The notes: generated by a model not told the origin, from the letters alone. 64,000 bases of DNA from Phylloscopus collybita (GCA_027886175.1 JAJNNQ010000029.1:2604001-2668000), one strand, 5' to 3'; positions 1 through 13,890 are shown, numbered from the stretch's first letter. Made by a program: numbers and translations.

Positions 1-175
1 TTTTCTTTTTTCTCTTTTCTTTTTCCTTTTTTTACTTTTTTTTTCTTTTTTCTTTGTTCTCTTTTCCTTTTTCTTTCTTTTTTTTTGTCTTTTGTCTTCT
101 GTCTTTTTTTGTCTTTTTTGTCTTCTTTGTCTTTTTTCTTTTTTTCTTTTTTCTTTTTTCTTTTTTCTTTTTTGC
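1..175. repeat. Polypyrimidine (T/C) low-complexity tract
   Basis: Almost pure T with scattered C, mostly runs of T4-T8 broken by C or G. It starts at the window edge, so its full length is unknown. Apparent open frames here read only as Phe/Leu/Ser and are not genes. Confidence 0.9.
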
Positions 176-2120
176 CAAAAACATAATCTACAAGGGTTTT
201 TTTTTTTCCAATAAAATCTCATATCTTAAAATAAGATTAAAATGCCTATAAGGAAAGTAACAGGAAGTTTAAGGAAAGCCAAAACTTCTATTGGACTTCT
301 ATACAAAATTTTTACTTGCTTTTTTTCAAAAGGTGGTGATCAAATGCAGAAAAAATACAGCCAAAAATATATTTACAAGTTCATTAATCCAGGGATCAAT
401 CAAACAAAAAAGAGAAGAAAAAAAATTTCCTTTTTTTTGAAAGTATATGGTATGGTTATGGTACCATAAGTTTATGGTATTTCCATAAACAAGCAGAGAA
501 AAATGGGAATCTGAAAGCTGTATTTTAACATCTCTGGTGAAAGCAGTTCTCCAGCTCTGATATGTGTACCACTTGTGTAGGCTTCACTGATATATGGGAT
601 GTCTAAAGAGATTTTTTACAAATAAAACAAGAATCATTTGTAGTACACTTATAAAATTGACCTGAAAGTGGGGGAACGTTACATTTTAAAGCTAGATATT
701 GTTAAAACAAATTTAAGGGGTACAGCAGAAAATAACTAATATAATGGAGGTGTACATATATTTCGGAAAGAATAAGAATACATCATGATGATATCTCAAA
801 TAGTGCTTATTTATAAATTATATTTATTTATATTTTCTTGCAGGGCCACTGGATATTTTGTAGAACCCTTGCAATTTTCTCTAGTTCTTGAGCTCAACCT
901 GTACTCAAGTGAGTAAAAGAAACTTATGTTGTGCATTAGTGTCATGAAGTATTGCATATGCTATCAAGTACTGGGTTGGAGGGCTAAAACTGGTCCTCAG
1001 CTTCTCAGACATATATTATTTTCAATACTAATTTTCATGGAAGTGTGATACCTGAATATCTAAATAACTTTGACAGTCTGAGTCAAAAAAAAAAAAAAAA
1101 AAAGAAAGATGAACATAAGATACATGTTCCATTTGTGGGCTTTTATTTTGTTTTGTTTCATTTTTTGTTTTTGTTTTTGTTTTCAAGATGCCTGGTATTT
1201 CAATGTGGATGACCAGTTCAGTTACAATCTGGATGGCAGATAAGGCTAAGGTGACAATCAAGACAGTCCATTCAGTATGTAAATTCAATTTATAGAGCTT
1301 GGGTAAAGTGAATTACTTCAAGCTGTAGGGTTTAAGTTATCTAACAAAATTAACTTAATTATTGGCAAGCACAGAATTAAGTCATACAGAGGTCAGAAAA
1401 TTTCAAAACCACACTCGAAAAACTCACTGGCTTGTTGTTTTATTGAGGGTATATTTTGTTTCTTGTATTCTTTAGGTTATGTGTATCACACATCAAAGGG
1501 AGAAACAGAGTAAGGGTCAGCATGGACACATGGAATCAAGTGCACTTCTGAGAATGGCTGACTAGTGGTTCTGTGAATATGTGAAGTTCACAACTGTTTT
1601 TTCTAGCCCTTCAATGTCAATTCTTGTGGACAAGTGAAAGACTTTAAATTAAAGATCTCCACAACAGCTGCTGAATATATCACAGATGATATCAAATGCT
1701 TTAATTTTAAGGAGGTAAATGCAATTTGAAACATATGGCATAATGTAAGAGACTCTCAGAATAGTGTAGACACACATTCACTTATAATAACTAGAGTTTA
1801 GTAAATATGCTTGGGACTTTTCTGCAACATATCATGCCATTGCACTATACTACTAATACATATTTCAATTTAAGGAAGGTACTAAAATCCACTATTAAAT
1901 TTACATCTATGTCTTAAGTCATGCAAACAAATGGAAGTCTTTGCACAAAAAAAAGGCCACGTATTCAGGCAGAAATTCAAACAGAGAAAGCATTTGGCAA
2001 AATGTACTGCTTATGATATCACTGAAATAACAAATAATTTTTATTTATATACGTTATAAACTTCTCTATATGCAAAGAACAGGTCCAGCAGTGTACCTTC
2101 CCTATTTGGCTAGCTATCTG
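176..2120. other. Unique AT-rich DNA, no gene seen
   Basis: No coding signal or recognised repeat. It contains two adjacent palindromes at 456-490 and an A19 run near 1085-1103. Short open frames are chance-length. Confidence 0.6.
456..490. repeat. Two adjacent short palindromes
   Basis: Positions 456-469 form a perfect 14-bp palindrome (TTATGGTACCATAA). Immediately after it, 470-477 (GTTTATGG) and 483-490 (CCATAAAC) form an 8-bp inverted repeat with a 5-nt loop. Both share the core TTATGG. They are seen directly; no function is implied. Confidence 0.75.
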
Positions 2121-3560
2121 CTATGTCAGAATGTTATGTTCTGCACTCTTCAGGAATCTCCTAGACTCATTCGTCTCTACTATAAGGCTCTCACCAAGGT
2201 GTATGTTGGCCCTCTTGGGCTTTCCCCTGATTTTTACTCCTAGACACTCAGCCCTCTGATAAACGTCATTAGCCTCAAGACAGTCAAGAGTCCCTAATGT
2301 ACAGGGCCACCCCACCACCTCTTGTTCCTTGTCTATCCCTTCTGAAGAGTTTACAGTTGTTCAGTGTAGCGCCCCAGTTGTGTCATCATACCAAGCCTCT
2401 CTAATGGCAACTAGGTCACAATCTTCTTGCTGCATCATGGTTTTTAGTTTCTCCTGTTTGTTTTCTTGCTGCATGCGTTTGGGTAGAGGCATGTCCACTG
2501 GGTTATCAATCCTGCTGCTTTTTCAGAGGGAGAAGCTCTAGTTCCTGCATGGCCATTCTCAGGAGTTTCCACGGACTCCATAACAAAAAATCTTGCAACC
2601 TTGCATCATTGCTACTACATGGATGATCATCCCTGTCTCTATTATTATTTCAACAGAATGAAAATCTTCACTAGTACACTGTCCCTTCAAGAGCGGTGTG
2701 TCACTCTAGGCTTATTTCCAGTGATCCTGATTTGATCCCTTTCCCCTTTCACGCTGAGTTTAAAGTTGTCTCAAAGACACCTGCTATACCCTGCTCAAGG
2801 GTTCCTCTTCCCCTTTGAGACAGGTGCCAAATGCCTGCCAAATAAATATCATCTATTTATTGACAGCAGACTTGTGATCAAAGATCTCAAAATTCTTCTG
2901 GTGTCACCAGGCTTAGAGAGAGATATTAAGGTATATGATTTTCCTGTTTCTACCCCTGTTGCCCTGATTTTTCAGCCTTCTGATGTTTTTATAGTTTCTG
3001 AATTCTTTCTCATGGGAGTGTTATAAATAGAAGTAATGTTTATGGTAAATACTAGTATGTTTTTCATTCCCCTTATGAGGAGGCAACAATTAATGGACTT
3101 TTGGTTTGACCAATGTGATTGGAGAGGTGGCAATCTCATTCTCCAATCCATGGTCTGGGTGTAAATACTATATAATTGGAGACACACAGAATAAGGGTCA
3201 GAGGGTCTTGCCCTTTTGACTGGAACGGAGTCTGTGTCTTCCCTTCATGTCCTATCATGACATACCCTCATAATTCCCTGCAACTTGCAGGATAAAGGAG
3301 ATCACTGCTTGTGCTTCAACTCCCTCAAGCAGTGATGCTAAGGCCCTGAGGTACTGCTTGATTAGCCTTCTTGTTTGGTGTTCAATGCTGACCACTTGAA
3401 AAACCTACAGAGAAAAATAATCAGAGCAGGCCATAGAGTTTGTTGATAATGTCTCTAACCCAGACACCAGGTCTTTCCCATGGGTTTGGTCTGATCAATA
3501 TTTTGAGCCCAATACTCATCTCAGAAAGGAGCCACCAAAGAAATCTCCCCTTGTTTCTTT
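2121..3560 (-). mobile_element. CR1 LINE fragment (ORF1 end and ORF2 endonuclease part), antisense
   Basis: Read on the minus strand, about 2960-2760 carries a degraded ORF1 C-terminus: a peptide HQKNFEIFD and a downstream KGKR element, as in the esterase-like domain of avian CR1 ORF1. About 2550-2121 carries the start of the ORF2 AP-endonuclease domain, including the asparagine-rich start near 2480 and KIRGKPKRANI near 2230. Stops and frame changes show it is dead. Sequence from about 2990 to 3195 does not fit the element and may be an insertion or badly decayed; CR1-like sequence resumes to about 3560. CR1 copies are usually cut short at the 5' end, so a fragment with ORF1 and the ORF2 start is less common. 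Boundaries are approximate. Confidence 0.72.
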
Positions 3561-5309
3561 CTTAACTGCCACAGTTGTAATGCAGAGGGTAGCACAGTGG
3601 TGCACAAGTGTGTATGTGGATTAATCTAATGAATATTAGAAAGATAGAATTATTAAGGTCAGAATTTTTAATAGTGGGTGTCTGTAGGCTAAATGATATC
3701 TAATTAAATTGTTACAGGCTTTTGTATTAAATGATAATTGAATTCCCAGAACATTTCTCACAATTATAATGTATTAACATGAATACGATTGCGTAGTTAA
3801 TGACTTGCTGATTTTCTTTTTCCTTGCTTTATTACTTTGCATCTAGGTTTTCTTATATTCTCATTTAATTTCTATAAATCTTCCATTGCTGACTTATGCT
3901 GTAGAAAAGAGATCCATGGGATCACATGTCTGGACTTCAGCTGCTAGATTTCAACATTTTTTAGCTTTATTAGAACAAAGAGAAAGGAGAGCACATACAT
4001 CTGTAAAATGCACATAGATTCTATGCCTTCTTAAATACATCATAGGAATAAGTAAAAGACAAAGCTAGACTAATTCAGTTGCACAATAATTGCTACACTG
4101 CAGAAAATGACAAATTTCTCTGACACAGGATAGTTGCATGGCCTAGCAATAATTCATCTTAGCTATAGAGAAATTCTATAGTCAAAACATAAAGCAGGCT
4201 TTTTTTTTTTTTTTTCCTGAAAGAGAGCTGAAATTCCAGCTTCCTTCCCAAAGCCAAAACTGACTTGTTAGGCAAATTAAGGATCCTGTAATATTTAGTG
4301 CTCAGAGGGTCTCACAGTTACTCTGCCATTTGTCTCTGGAAGAAATTAAGAGAGTGAGCAAGGACTAAAGTGTGGATGCTTTTCGAGTTCTACCACTACC
4401 TTGTACTGAAAAATCAATTTTCATTTTGAACTGTTTTTCCTGGTCCTCGATTTTTCTATAGGTTTTTGTCTCATGATTTGCTTATAAGTAAATTTCAAGA
4501 CAGCTATAAGCTATCAGTATCTTAATGGTTACTTAGTTAATTATTTTTAATTTTATATGTGTCAAAACTTAAAAGAATATTCTTAACTCAAAGGGACAAA
4601 ACTGTTCACTAGAGTATTTTTAACACTCTTATAATATACACTTGTAATATATTTTCATTTTATGAAAATTTTATCAGAAACATTCACTAACTACACAAAC
4701 GAAAGAATCTCTTGTCATAGTTCTATCAGTTTGATAGGAATCCTGAAAGGAGTAGAATGTGTGTTTTTCGGTCACATATTTCTTTCTTTTTACTTGGACA
4801 ACTGCAATCAAATCCTCAAATGTGCAATATTTCTAGGATGTTAAATTGAAGAGAAAGTAGCAATGTACACATTGCTGAAACAGAATTTTTTGTCAATAAT
4901 TGCTTACAAATGACAAAATAAATGGTAGTAGGAATCAATTAATTTATATCTGTGGTCCACAGTCTTTCTATCAAGGAAGTAAAGAAAATTAAGTTCTGCT
5001 TGTCAGAAAGGGAGAATACGAAGTTGTAGTACAGAAAGATTGATTTTCAACCAGGAAGTGCCAGAACAACAACCCGTGCAACAGCTACTTTTTTCAAGTT
5101 CAGCAGTTTTTCAAGTTATCTTTTCTTTTTTTTTTTTTTTTTTTAAGTATTCACTAACCTTTCTCTATCTCATTTGTCATAAGCTGTTTGTATACACTTT
5201 GTGGGTTTTTTCCAAGTTAATTATCAAGATTTATTTCCAAGTAGGATTTCTCTGGTCATTTACTCATTCTCAGACAAGGGCTTTTGACTCCCACATCATT
5301 CTTTCTTGA
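3561..5309. other. Unique AT-rich DNA, no gene seen
   Basis: No coding signal. Only T-rich tracts near 4201-4215 and 5124-5144 stand out. Confidence 0.55.
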
Positions 5310-7085
5310 AAGAATCACACAATCATTAAGTTGGAAAAGGCTTCTGAGACTGAGTATAACCTTTGACTGATCAGAACCATGAGAACTCCACCACAGTACT
5401 AAGTGCTGTGTCCATTTGTTCCTTTACACCTTCAGTGATGGTGACTCAATCATCCCCCTGGACAGCCTATCTCAAAGTTGATCAGCACTTCATGTGAACA
5501 AATTCCTCCTGATGTCCCAGGAGGAATTTCCCCTAGCAATTTGAGGCCATGTCCTTTCATCCTGTTACTATTTACCTGGGAGAAGAGGCCAACTCCTACC
5601 TTGATACCATCTCCTTTCAGGTAACTGTGGAGAGCAGTAACATCACTTCTCTGAGTGTCTTTTTCTCCAGGCTAAAATACTCCCAGCTCAGCCACTCTTC
5701 ATACGACTTACTGTCTCATCCTATACCAGCTCTATTGCTCCTCCCTAGACTCGCTCCAGCATCTCAGTCTTTCCTGAGCTGAGGAGCCCAGAACTGAACA
5801 CAGAATTCAAGGTGGGCCCTCACCGGTGCTGAGTACAGGGGAACAATGGCCCTGCTCCTGATGGTCACGCTGCTTCTAATACAGGCCAGGATGCCATTAA
5901 CCTTCATGGCCACCTGGGCACAGGTGGTTCATGTTCAGCCACTGTTGACCAGCATCCCCAGCTCCTTTTCCACTGAGCCACTTTCCAGCAACTCTGTGAA
6001 AAACCTGTAACACTGCATGGGGTTGTTGTGACCTAAGTCTTGGTACTTTATGTTCTTGAACTGGCCCATTGATCCAGCCTGCCCAGATTCCTCTGCAGAG
6101 CCTTTCTACCTCCCAGATCAATACTCCCACCCAATTTGGTGTTGTCCACTAAGTTACTATGGGTACACTCAATGCCCTCTTTCACATCATCAATAAAACT
6201 ATTAGACATGACTGGCCTGAACTCTGAGCCCTGGAAATCACCACTAATGACTGGCTGCTACTGGATGCAGCACCACCACCCTCTGGCAATCAAGCCAGTT
6301 TTTAACTCAGGAAAAAGAGCACCTGTCCAAGCCATGGACTGCCAGCTTTTCCAGGAGAGTGCCATGGGTGACAGTATCAAAGTCTTTGCTGAAGTCTGAG
6401 TAGACAATATCCACATCCTATCTGTCATCTAATAGGGAGATCACCTGGTCATAAATAGAGACATGGTTGGTAAGGCAGGACTTGTCTTTCCTAATCACCT
6501 GCTGCCTGGGCCCTGATCCCCCGGTTGTCCTGTATGTGCAGTGTGAGTCTGCAAGATAGTCTGCTCCGTAACAGTCCCTGGCACTGAGGTCACGCTGACA
6601 GAGCTGTAGTTCCCTGGATCCTCCTTCCATCATTCGGTAGATGGGTGTCACACTGGCCAACCTTCAGACACCTGAGACCTCAGTTAGCCAGGACTGATGT
6701 TAAATGATGGAGAGCAGCTTAATGAATGCTTCTGCCAGCTCCTTCAGTACCCTTGGGTGGATCCCATCTGACACCACAGACTTGTGCTGGTCTAAGTGGC
6801 ACAGCAGGTCACTAATGATTTCCACCTGCATTGCAAGTGGCCCGTTTTGCTCCCTGTCCCTGTGTACCACCTCAGGAACCCTGAGGATAACCAGGCTTTC
6901 TGTCTAAGACTGAGGCAAAGGCATTAAATATTTAATCCTTTTCTTCATCCTTGATGACTACATTCTTCGCTGTGTCCTATAAACAATGAAGATTTTCCTT
7001 GGTCTTCCTTTTCAATAATACACTTATTATCTTTCACAACCCTGTCCAGGTGGAGTTCTAGCTGAGTTTTTGCCTTTTTATATAA
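5310..7085 (-). mobile_element. CR1 LINE fragment (reverse transcriptase part and 3' end), antisense
   Basis: A roughly 1.8-kb CR1 copy inserted in reverse. On the minus strand, 7085-6660 resembles the region before and at the start of the RT domain (GIHPRVLKELAEAF near 6760-6720). 6480-6420 reads as a KSCLTN..SIYD block and 6410-6350 as a decayed DFSKxFDTV block. 5910-5790 reads as [11 protein letters not shown] followed by a [14 protein letters not shown] block, the C-terminal end of CR1 Pol. The 3' UTR runs to about 5310, where degenerate octamer-like sequence marks the 3' end. Multiple frame changes and stops make it inactive. The family is established from these blocks; subfamily was not determined. 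Confidence 0.85.
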
Positions 7086-9689
7086 AAATTGATCACTCCA
7101 TGCAAGGATAAAATAGGTAAAAAATCAGATAATTGGTTGTCTATGTGATGAAGAAGAAATAATGTGAGAAAAACAACAAGCAACGTATCTTGGAGAATAT
7201 AGAGATGAATTCTGACCCAGAATGAGAAATAGTCATGGGAATTCTATGTGCAATGAAGAGGTCAAGGGAGTTTTTAAGAGGATTTGTTTACTTTTTTGCT
7301 GAGTTTCTAGTAGAAGGCTCATTGAAGGTAGATTCCTGAATGCAAATTCACAGCCCATAGCAAACTCTTCATTCAGTTAGGTAAATTTCAGATAATTTCA
7401 TTATAAAGATCAAGAAACAATGATATGTATTTTATTGTCTTTTTTATTTTTTACCCAAAGTGTCATACTGCATATTTTAACAAAATAGTGATGTATGATG
7501 TATGATGGTTCTGGGGTCTGCTTGCGGTAAACAGTCTGATGAAAGACAAACATATAGGGAAGTAAAATAGCTTTGATTTCTCTAAGGAAGGCCTTTTCCA
7601 AATGGAAGTCTATTTCAGAATAGCCAACCACACTTTCAAATTGTAATTTTTGTTAGAAATAATCATCCTACAAGAGGCAGAAGTCCGAAGTGCTTTTCAT
7701 CTTCATCCCATTCTGTATAGTTTGACATCAGAGCATTATCACAAAGATATAAAGCACGTGTAATGTGGTGTGTATTCTGATTCTACACAGTTTAACATGA
7801 AAATTATGCTGAAGTGAGGAATAGAAAATGGCAGCAAACCACAGTGGATTTCTGTCTACACAACCGCTGTGTGAAAAGGTCCTTTGGCTATCTATAAATC
7901 TACTTTAATGTGGCTTTCTGTCAGTCACATATCTGCAAATGATGACTGACTTTTATGCTGAAGAATGAAGTTTGGGTTTCCAGAAATAGATAAACTCCAT
8001 CTGTGCTGCTGCTACTTCAAAACTGATGGACTCAGTGGAAAGATAAGAAGTGGGGGAAAGAGGGACTGCATTCCAGAATAAATGCCAAAAAATTTGAATT
8101 CTAAGAAATAAAGTAAAAACAGTATCTGTCTAATTGACTGTCTCAAAAATTAGCAGACAGCAGTTCCATAGTATAGGAACAACAACAAAAAAAAGACAAC
8201 AGTGCAGAAGTTAAGCTAAATAGGAAGTATGAATATTTTCAATTGTGTTTCCAGTGAGTGGTACCTCTAGTAGGTTTTTAAAGAAGCATACTTCTCCCAA
8301 GTGATTGCAGTAAGTCAGAAGACAGTGTCCTAAGTCAGTTCCTAGAGGAAGAATTTCCACATAACATGGGAGATGTATTTGACATTTATATGAGGTATCT
8401 TCACTGTTTTTCACACTGTGGTTTCCCAAATGCTACTAGGTAAAAGTCTGCACTGTGAGTAAACCTTTACAAGATTACAGATTGGTAAACCAGAAAGTAT
8501 AATAAACACTGATTTTCTCATATTCATTTTGGAGAAAAGAGTTTTTTTCATTATGTATAAGATGAAAATTACATAACATATGTATGTTTTTTGTAGGTAT
8601 GTGTATGTATATGTATACACATAGAAGTGTGTATACTTATGCATATTTAATATGTGCTGTTTTGTGTGGATCTTTTAATCCTGAAAAGGGGTTAAATGGG
8701 AAAACCCTGCAAAAGGTTTTGAAGGTTTTCAGTGGTGGAAAATGCACATTTTTTACAAGGTGGGTTAGTAACATCACCCCCAAATTTAATAAGAAAGGAT
8801 TTCCCAGATTTTCATGTTCTTCCTTCACTTACACAACCCTTCCTCATTTCCTTTTCTGACATACTAAAACATAGTAGTGGTGATTTAGTTGCTGATAAAG
8901 GTGTATAAGTGCTTTATTTAGCAGAGAACAGAGGTATAAGCACATGAAATCAGATTTGAAATGCAGGATGTTTGAGTCCCAATACTTAGGGATTAGCAAC
9001 ATGAAGAAAATTTGGGTTACTAGAAGATAGCTGAAACACTGCTAAATTTCTATGCTTCTGTACGAAACAAGTTTGTTTATGCATAAGGAAAAGTATCATG
9101 AAAACTAAAGTTTGGTTACATTCTCGCTGTCAGTCAAATTTATAAACACTGTACGAATTTGGACATTTCGTCTGGATGCCACACATTTGCCAGTCCTTAT
9201 TTCTTTGCTTAAAAACCCAGCACAACATTCATTTGCTCCAGTGAGATCTCAGCATAATTTGCTAAAATTGGAGTCCTTTTCTATTTCTGGATACAAGTAT
9301 ATAGAAGATTGGATGGAGCAGAGGAGTAGGTTTTCCTCACAGCAGCCCATACTGTTTTAGATCTCTGAAACATTGATGACACACTACTGTAACACAACAG
9401 CATCTATGGAGAAGTGAGGTCCTCCCTGTTTCTTACACACATGCCACCATTCCATGAACTCATAGTGAGCAACCTATGGAGGGAACAGAACAGAAATGGA
9501 ACAGCTGACCTCACCAGACTAAATGGATATTCTGTACTGAAAAGCACCATGCTCATTAGTAAAACTGGGCAGAACTTGTAGTCATTGTTTAGAAACTGAG
9601 TTTCAGACTGCTGGTGAGAGACAGTGAATGATTGCCTTTGCATCACTTTTTTCTCTCTCCTTCAGTTATTAAACTGTTTTTATCTTGAT
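7086..9689. other. Unique AT-rich DNA, no gene seen
   Basis: No recognised gene. A short TATG/TACA-rich segment lies at about 8576-8645. Short open frames on both strands overlap each other and look accidental. Confidence 0.55.
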
Positions 9690-10330
9690 ACCTGTGTGCT
9701 GAAGTGCGTACCTGGTTCTGGCCCAGCTCGGTGGTCAGCTTGGGCTCCCGGCTGCTCTGATACGCTACGGCAATACACTTTTGTGGGGTCTTGGCTCACC
9801 GGCAGTTGACTCACACTGTGATGGCTGTGGTAAAAGAGGGGACTCTCTGGAGGCTTTCAGGAAACAGAGGCTTTATTTGGGGGGGGGTCAGGGAATCCCC
9901 CAGCCCCAGGTGAGTGCCTCCAAGAGAGACCCCAAGCCTGGGCTGCAGGGCGGTTTTCTACAACACAGTCCGGGGGGTGGGTGCAATTATACAAACCAAT
10001 AAAACAATCCAAACACTACATGCCAACTAAGTGACCTAAATTCTAACAAATCCAATACAGGTTTGGGAGTGGTCTCAGGAGAGTCTTGCCAACTAGTGGC
10101 CAAAGCTCTTGGACCTTAAAGATAAGAATTCCATGATGGACAAAGGGAAAATTATGCATAACACAAGGATGAAACAAGAAGGAACCAATAAAGAAGAGTC
10201 TCCAGGCAGAGGCTCTAGTTGTCCTAGAAACCCTTATCAAACTATGATAAGAATACATTCTAGGACGAGAGGCCCTTTCAAGGTGTTCAAACTATATTAA
10301 ACTTACAATAAAAAAAACTATACTATATTC
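9690..10330 (-). repeat. Probable solo retroviral LTR, antisense
   Basis: This block is richer in G+C than its surroundings and, on the minus strand, has LTR-like signals in order. There is an ATTGG and a TATAA-like TGTATAATT near 10005-9985, then a C-rich stretch, then AATAAA (minus strand, 9872-9877), then about 180 nt of U5-like sequence ending near 9693. The order and spacing of TATA-like box and polyadenylation signal fit a U3-R-U5 layout. No internal retroviral coding sequence flanks it, so a solo LTR is the simplest reading. Ends and target duplication could not be fixed by eye. Confidence 0.5.
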
Positions 10331-12505
10331 ATAACTAAAGCTTATAAATCATTTCTTGCAAACTCACACATGTGTTTTCTCACCTTTGCCTTTCAGATTC
10401 TCTCCTCCACACAGCTAGTTTTAGGGAGTGAGTGGGCAGCTGGTCACTGCTTATCTGCTGACTGAGGAAACCTATCAAAAATATTATGTTTAAATGCAAC
10501 ATAGAGAAAGACAGGTTCATTGCAGCTAAACAAATAAACCCACTAAGTGATGCAACAAACATGAATATGCAGATTGTTGATGAGATTGGCAGTAACTACA
10601 CTACTGTCAACATATCATTCCAAAAAATTCTTTATTTTCTTAAAGCACTGTCAGCTTTGTTGTTCCCATTAAATATCCTGTGTTCTGAATGGCTGGCTTT
10701 CTACTAGTTTCACAACTTCAACATTTAGATTTTTCCACTTCATAAAAATGAATAGAATTTGGTCTCTAGGCAACTTCTGAGACTGAGAGTTCCTATATCA
10801 CTCACTTCTAATTATTACTTTTTTCTCATCACAATGCAGCAATACTTCTTAATGTTCTTTGTCTAAGCAGATTTTATTTTTTACCAATTTCTAATTTATG
10901 CTACGGGGTTAAAAGATCTCTCTGTTTACCATATTTTTCTCTTTATTCAGAAATATTGGTGGTCTCCTAATTAGTATTAGAACAGCATGTAGAAATCAGC
11001 TTCTTGTTATTAGTTTTCCTGCTGCCAACTGGTTGGCAAATTGCTTTTTGCTTTTTAAAATGTGGTTCATGAATTGCAACAAAAATAACACCACCCATTG
11101 CGCTCAGTTAAGAGTTTAAGAAAATAATTTTGTTTGATGGACATTTAAGCATGTGTCCATCTGGTTTGAGTCTTGAAGCAGTAAATATTTTCTTGTAAAG
11201 CATATCAATACTAGTAGGGCCATGGGTATGTTTGCTGATGTCAGGTCTCACAGTTCCCACTGATGAAAACATGGGTTAGGCAGAATGTTTGAGTGGTGAA
11301 ACACAAAACAAAACTTCAGTTATTCATTAACTGTAATTATAACATGGTGACAGTATTGAAGGGTGAACAAAATACAAAAAGAACAGATATTCTATTTTCC
11401 ATAATAACTCCCACAAGCAAAGTACTTTAAGTAAGTGTTTGTAAGAAGAAATGTGAGTGTAACATCTAGGTGCCCATGAAAGCCACCATGCTGAAAAAAC
11501 TGCTTGTGTACAGCCTTGAGCTGGATTTCATTTTGTTAAGACAGAAAATCTTACTCAACATGAATTGAATATATTGTAATTTGGGTTTTGAAGTGCAAAT
11601 GTTCTACTTCTTCAACCACCAGGAATGGATATTTTTTCTTTCAGAGAACACCAAATACACCCATTCAGTATTCATATAATCAACTTTTTATCTCACTATC
11701 AAATCACAAATTATTGTAGGTACTGTATCTGTCACTAAGTGAACACTTGTCTCAGAATCTTACATGATATTTTTATTTCTCCAAATATTCATAATTTTTA
11801 AAAGAAGTTGTAGAAGATATTCTAGAATATCAAGTACGACTGTATTTCCAGATACTTTTGTGGAGGAATCTTCAACAGTGAGATTATAAGTGCTTTGCTC
11901 TTATAAGTATTAAGGGTAAATCAGAAAACGAAGAACTCTTTCTTGCACAGAAAATCTGTTGCCAAATCCCCATTCACTTTTTATGCCAGATGCCTCTAAA
12001 CTTAAGTCTCAAATTTGCAGACTTTGGGAGAAGTGAGAAGAAGGGAGAACATTCTACTTGCTTGCCCAGAAAATGTCCTGCTTACTAAACAAAGAGGTTG
12101 TACTGTTTCTGTACAGTGTCTATTCTATAAACAGCTGAGTAAATTCATATATGTCAAAATTACAGAAAATTTGGCCGAAACTCTTATCCAACCAGCAATA
12201 TTTATCCAACCAGCCTAATCTTATGTCTCTTATAGCTTACAGTGAATAACTAAATGAGAAACAGAGAAGACCGTCGGTTAATAACTATTACCAGTTAGGT
12301 TATTTGATCTGTGAAAGAGCAGTATATGTTCAGGTATTAAATTAGATCTTTAATAATTTATTGTATTGTATATTTTATATTGCTTAGAATTATGTTGTAC
12401 ATATATAATTAGGTGATATTCTCAGGGAATTTAGCTCAATAGCTTCTATAGTTTTCTCACAAAAGTCTTAAGAAAATTAGTTTTTTTGATAGATATATTG
12501 TGAAA
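10331..12505. other. Unique AT-rich DNA, no gene seen
   Basis: No coding signal or clear repeat recognised. Confidence 0.5.
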
Positions 12506-13890
12506 AGTCATAGAATCACAGAATCATAGAATATCTCTAATTGGAAGGAACCCACAAGGATACAGGTTAGATTCATCACAGAACTACCAAAACTAAACTG
12601 TATGATGAGGAGCATCATCCATTTTCTTCTGACAAGCATAATCATGTATCTGGGGAGTCTATTCCAGTGTCTCAGTCAAGAACCTTTTCTGAAGGTTTGG
12701 TCTGAATTTCCCCTGATACAGCTTCATTCTATTTCCTCACATCCTGTAACTGTAATCCAGAAAAGAAGATCAGACCTTCCCTCTCTGCTCCACCCATTTA
12801 GTTCACTGTAAGCTGTCATGAGGTTACTCCTGAACCTTTTCTTCTTCAAATTGAACAAGGTGACCTCAGTCACTCCTTACAAGTCTGGCCCTTGAGACCC
12901 TCTTGATCACCTCTCTCTGGATACACTTTAATAATATTTTGGTGACCTTCTTATGTTGTGACAGTCACAACAGCTCACAGTACATGTATGGGGCTGCCCC
13001 AGCTCAGAGCAGAGCAGGACAACCCCCTCCCTTGCCTGGCTGGTGGTGCTGTGCGTGATGCCCCCCAGGAGAGATTGCCCCCATTTTGTCTTCAAGGACA
13101 CACTGGAGACTAGTATTCAAGCTGTTGTCCGTCTAAGCCTCCATATCTCTTTCTGTGGGTCTCTCTCAATTCTCTTATCCCCCAATATGTATTTTGAAGC
13201 AGAATTACCACATTCAAAGTAAAGTATCACTTGCTATCACTAAATTGTATAGAATTTGTTACTACCCAATTTTCTACCACATCCAAATCTCTGAGTTTTC
13301 TCTGCCCTCAAGGGAATCTACAGATCCCTCTCATTTAATATCATTGTCTAATTAGTTTAAAGCTTATTTGATTCCTGTATCAAGATAATTTATAAAAACA
13401 TTGAGGAGCACTGGATCTAAAGGAGAGATCTGGGCAACCCCACTGGTGACTTGTCCAACAGCTTGTTGTAACCCCCTTCACTGCAAGATCCACCATTTGG
13501 ACCTGACCCATCTAACAATTAACCCATCACATTACAGATTGGATGTTTTATCCAGGATACTGTGAGAGACAGTATCAAAAGTTGCTAAGATCCCAAGTCA
13601 CCACCTCTACCGGTTTCCCTTGATCATCTAATGGGTGTCCTTGTCATAAGGAGATTGTTAGGTAAGCAAGACTTTATCCTTGTGAACCCAAGCTGGCTGT
13701 GACTAGCAGTGGCTGCATTGTCTCTTAAATGTTTGTCAATAACTCCCAGAATAACAGCGCACATATTTTTGACAGGCACTGAAGTGGGAATGACAGGTCT
13801 ATAATTATCAGGGTCCTATTTTTTTACCCTTCTTGAAAACTGGGTGTAAGACTGAAGTGCTATCATTTATGGCTTAAACATTTTTATGAA
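12506..13890 (-). mobile_element. CR1 LINE 3' fragment, antisense
   Basis: It begins on the plus strand with the reverse complement of a CR1 3' end: an ATAGAATCACAGAATCATAG block at about 12510-12530, then the usual lead into a moderately conserved 3' region. It continues through a segment at 13600-13860 resembling the antisense of the CR1 RT region before the 3' end. About 1.4 kb long, with stops in all frames. Right boundary approximate. Confidence 0.78.

Noticed and set aside
54..251. Phe-rich open frame at the window start
   Set aside because: Artefact of the polypyrimidine tract.
6136..6907. Open frames within the 5.3-7.1 kb CR1 on the plus strand
   Set aside because: Antisense of CR1 RT; no independent support.
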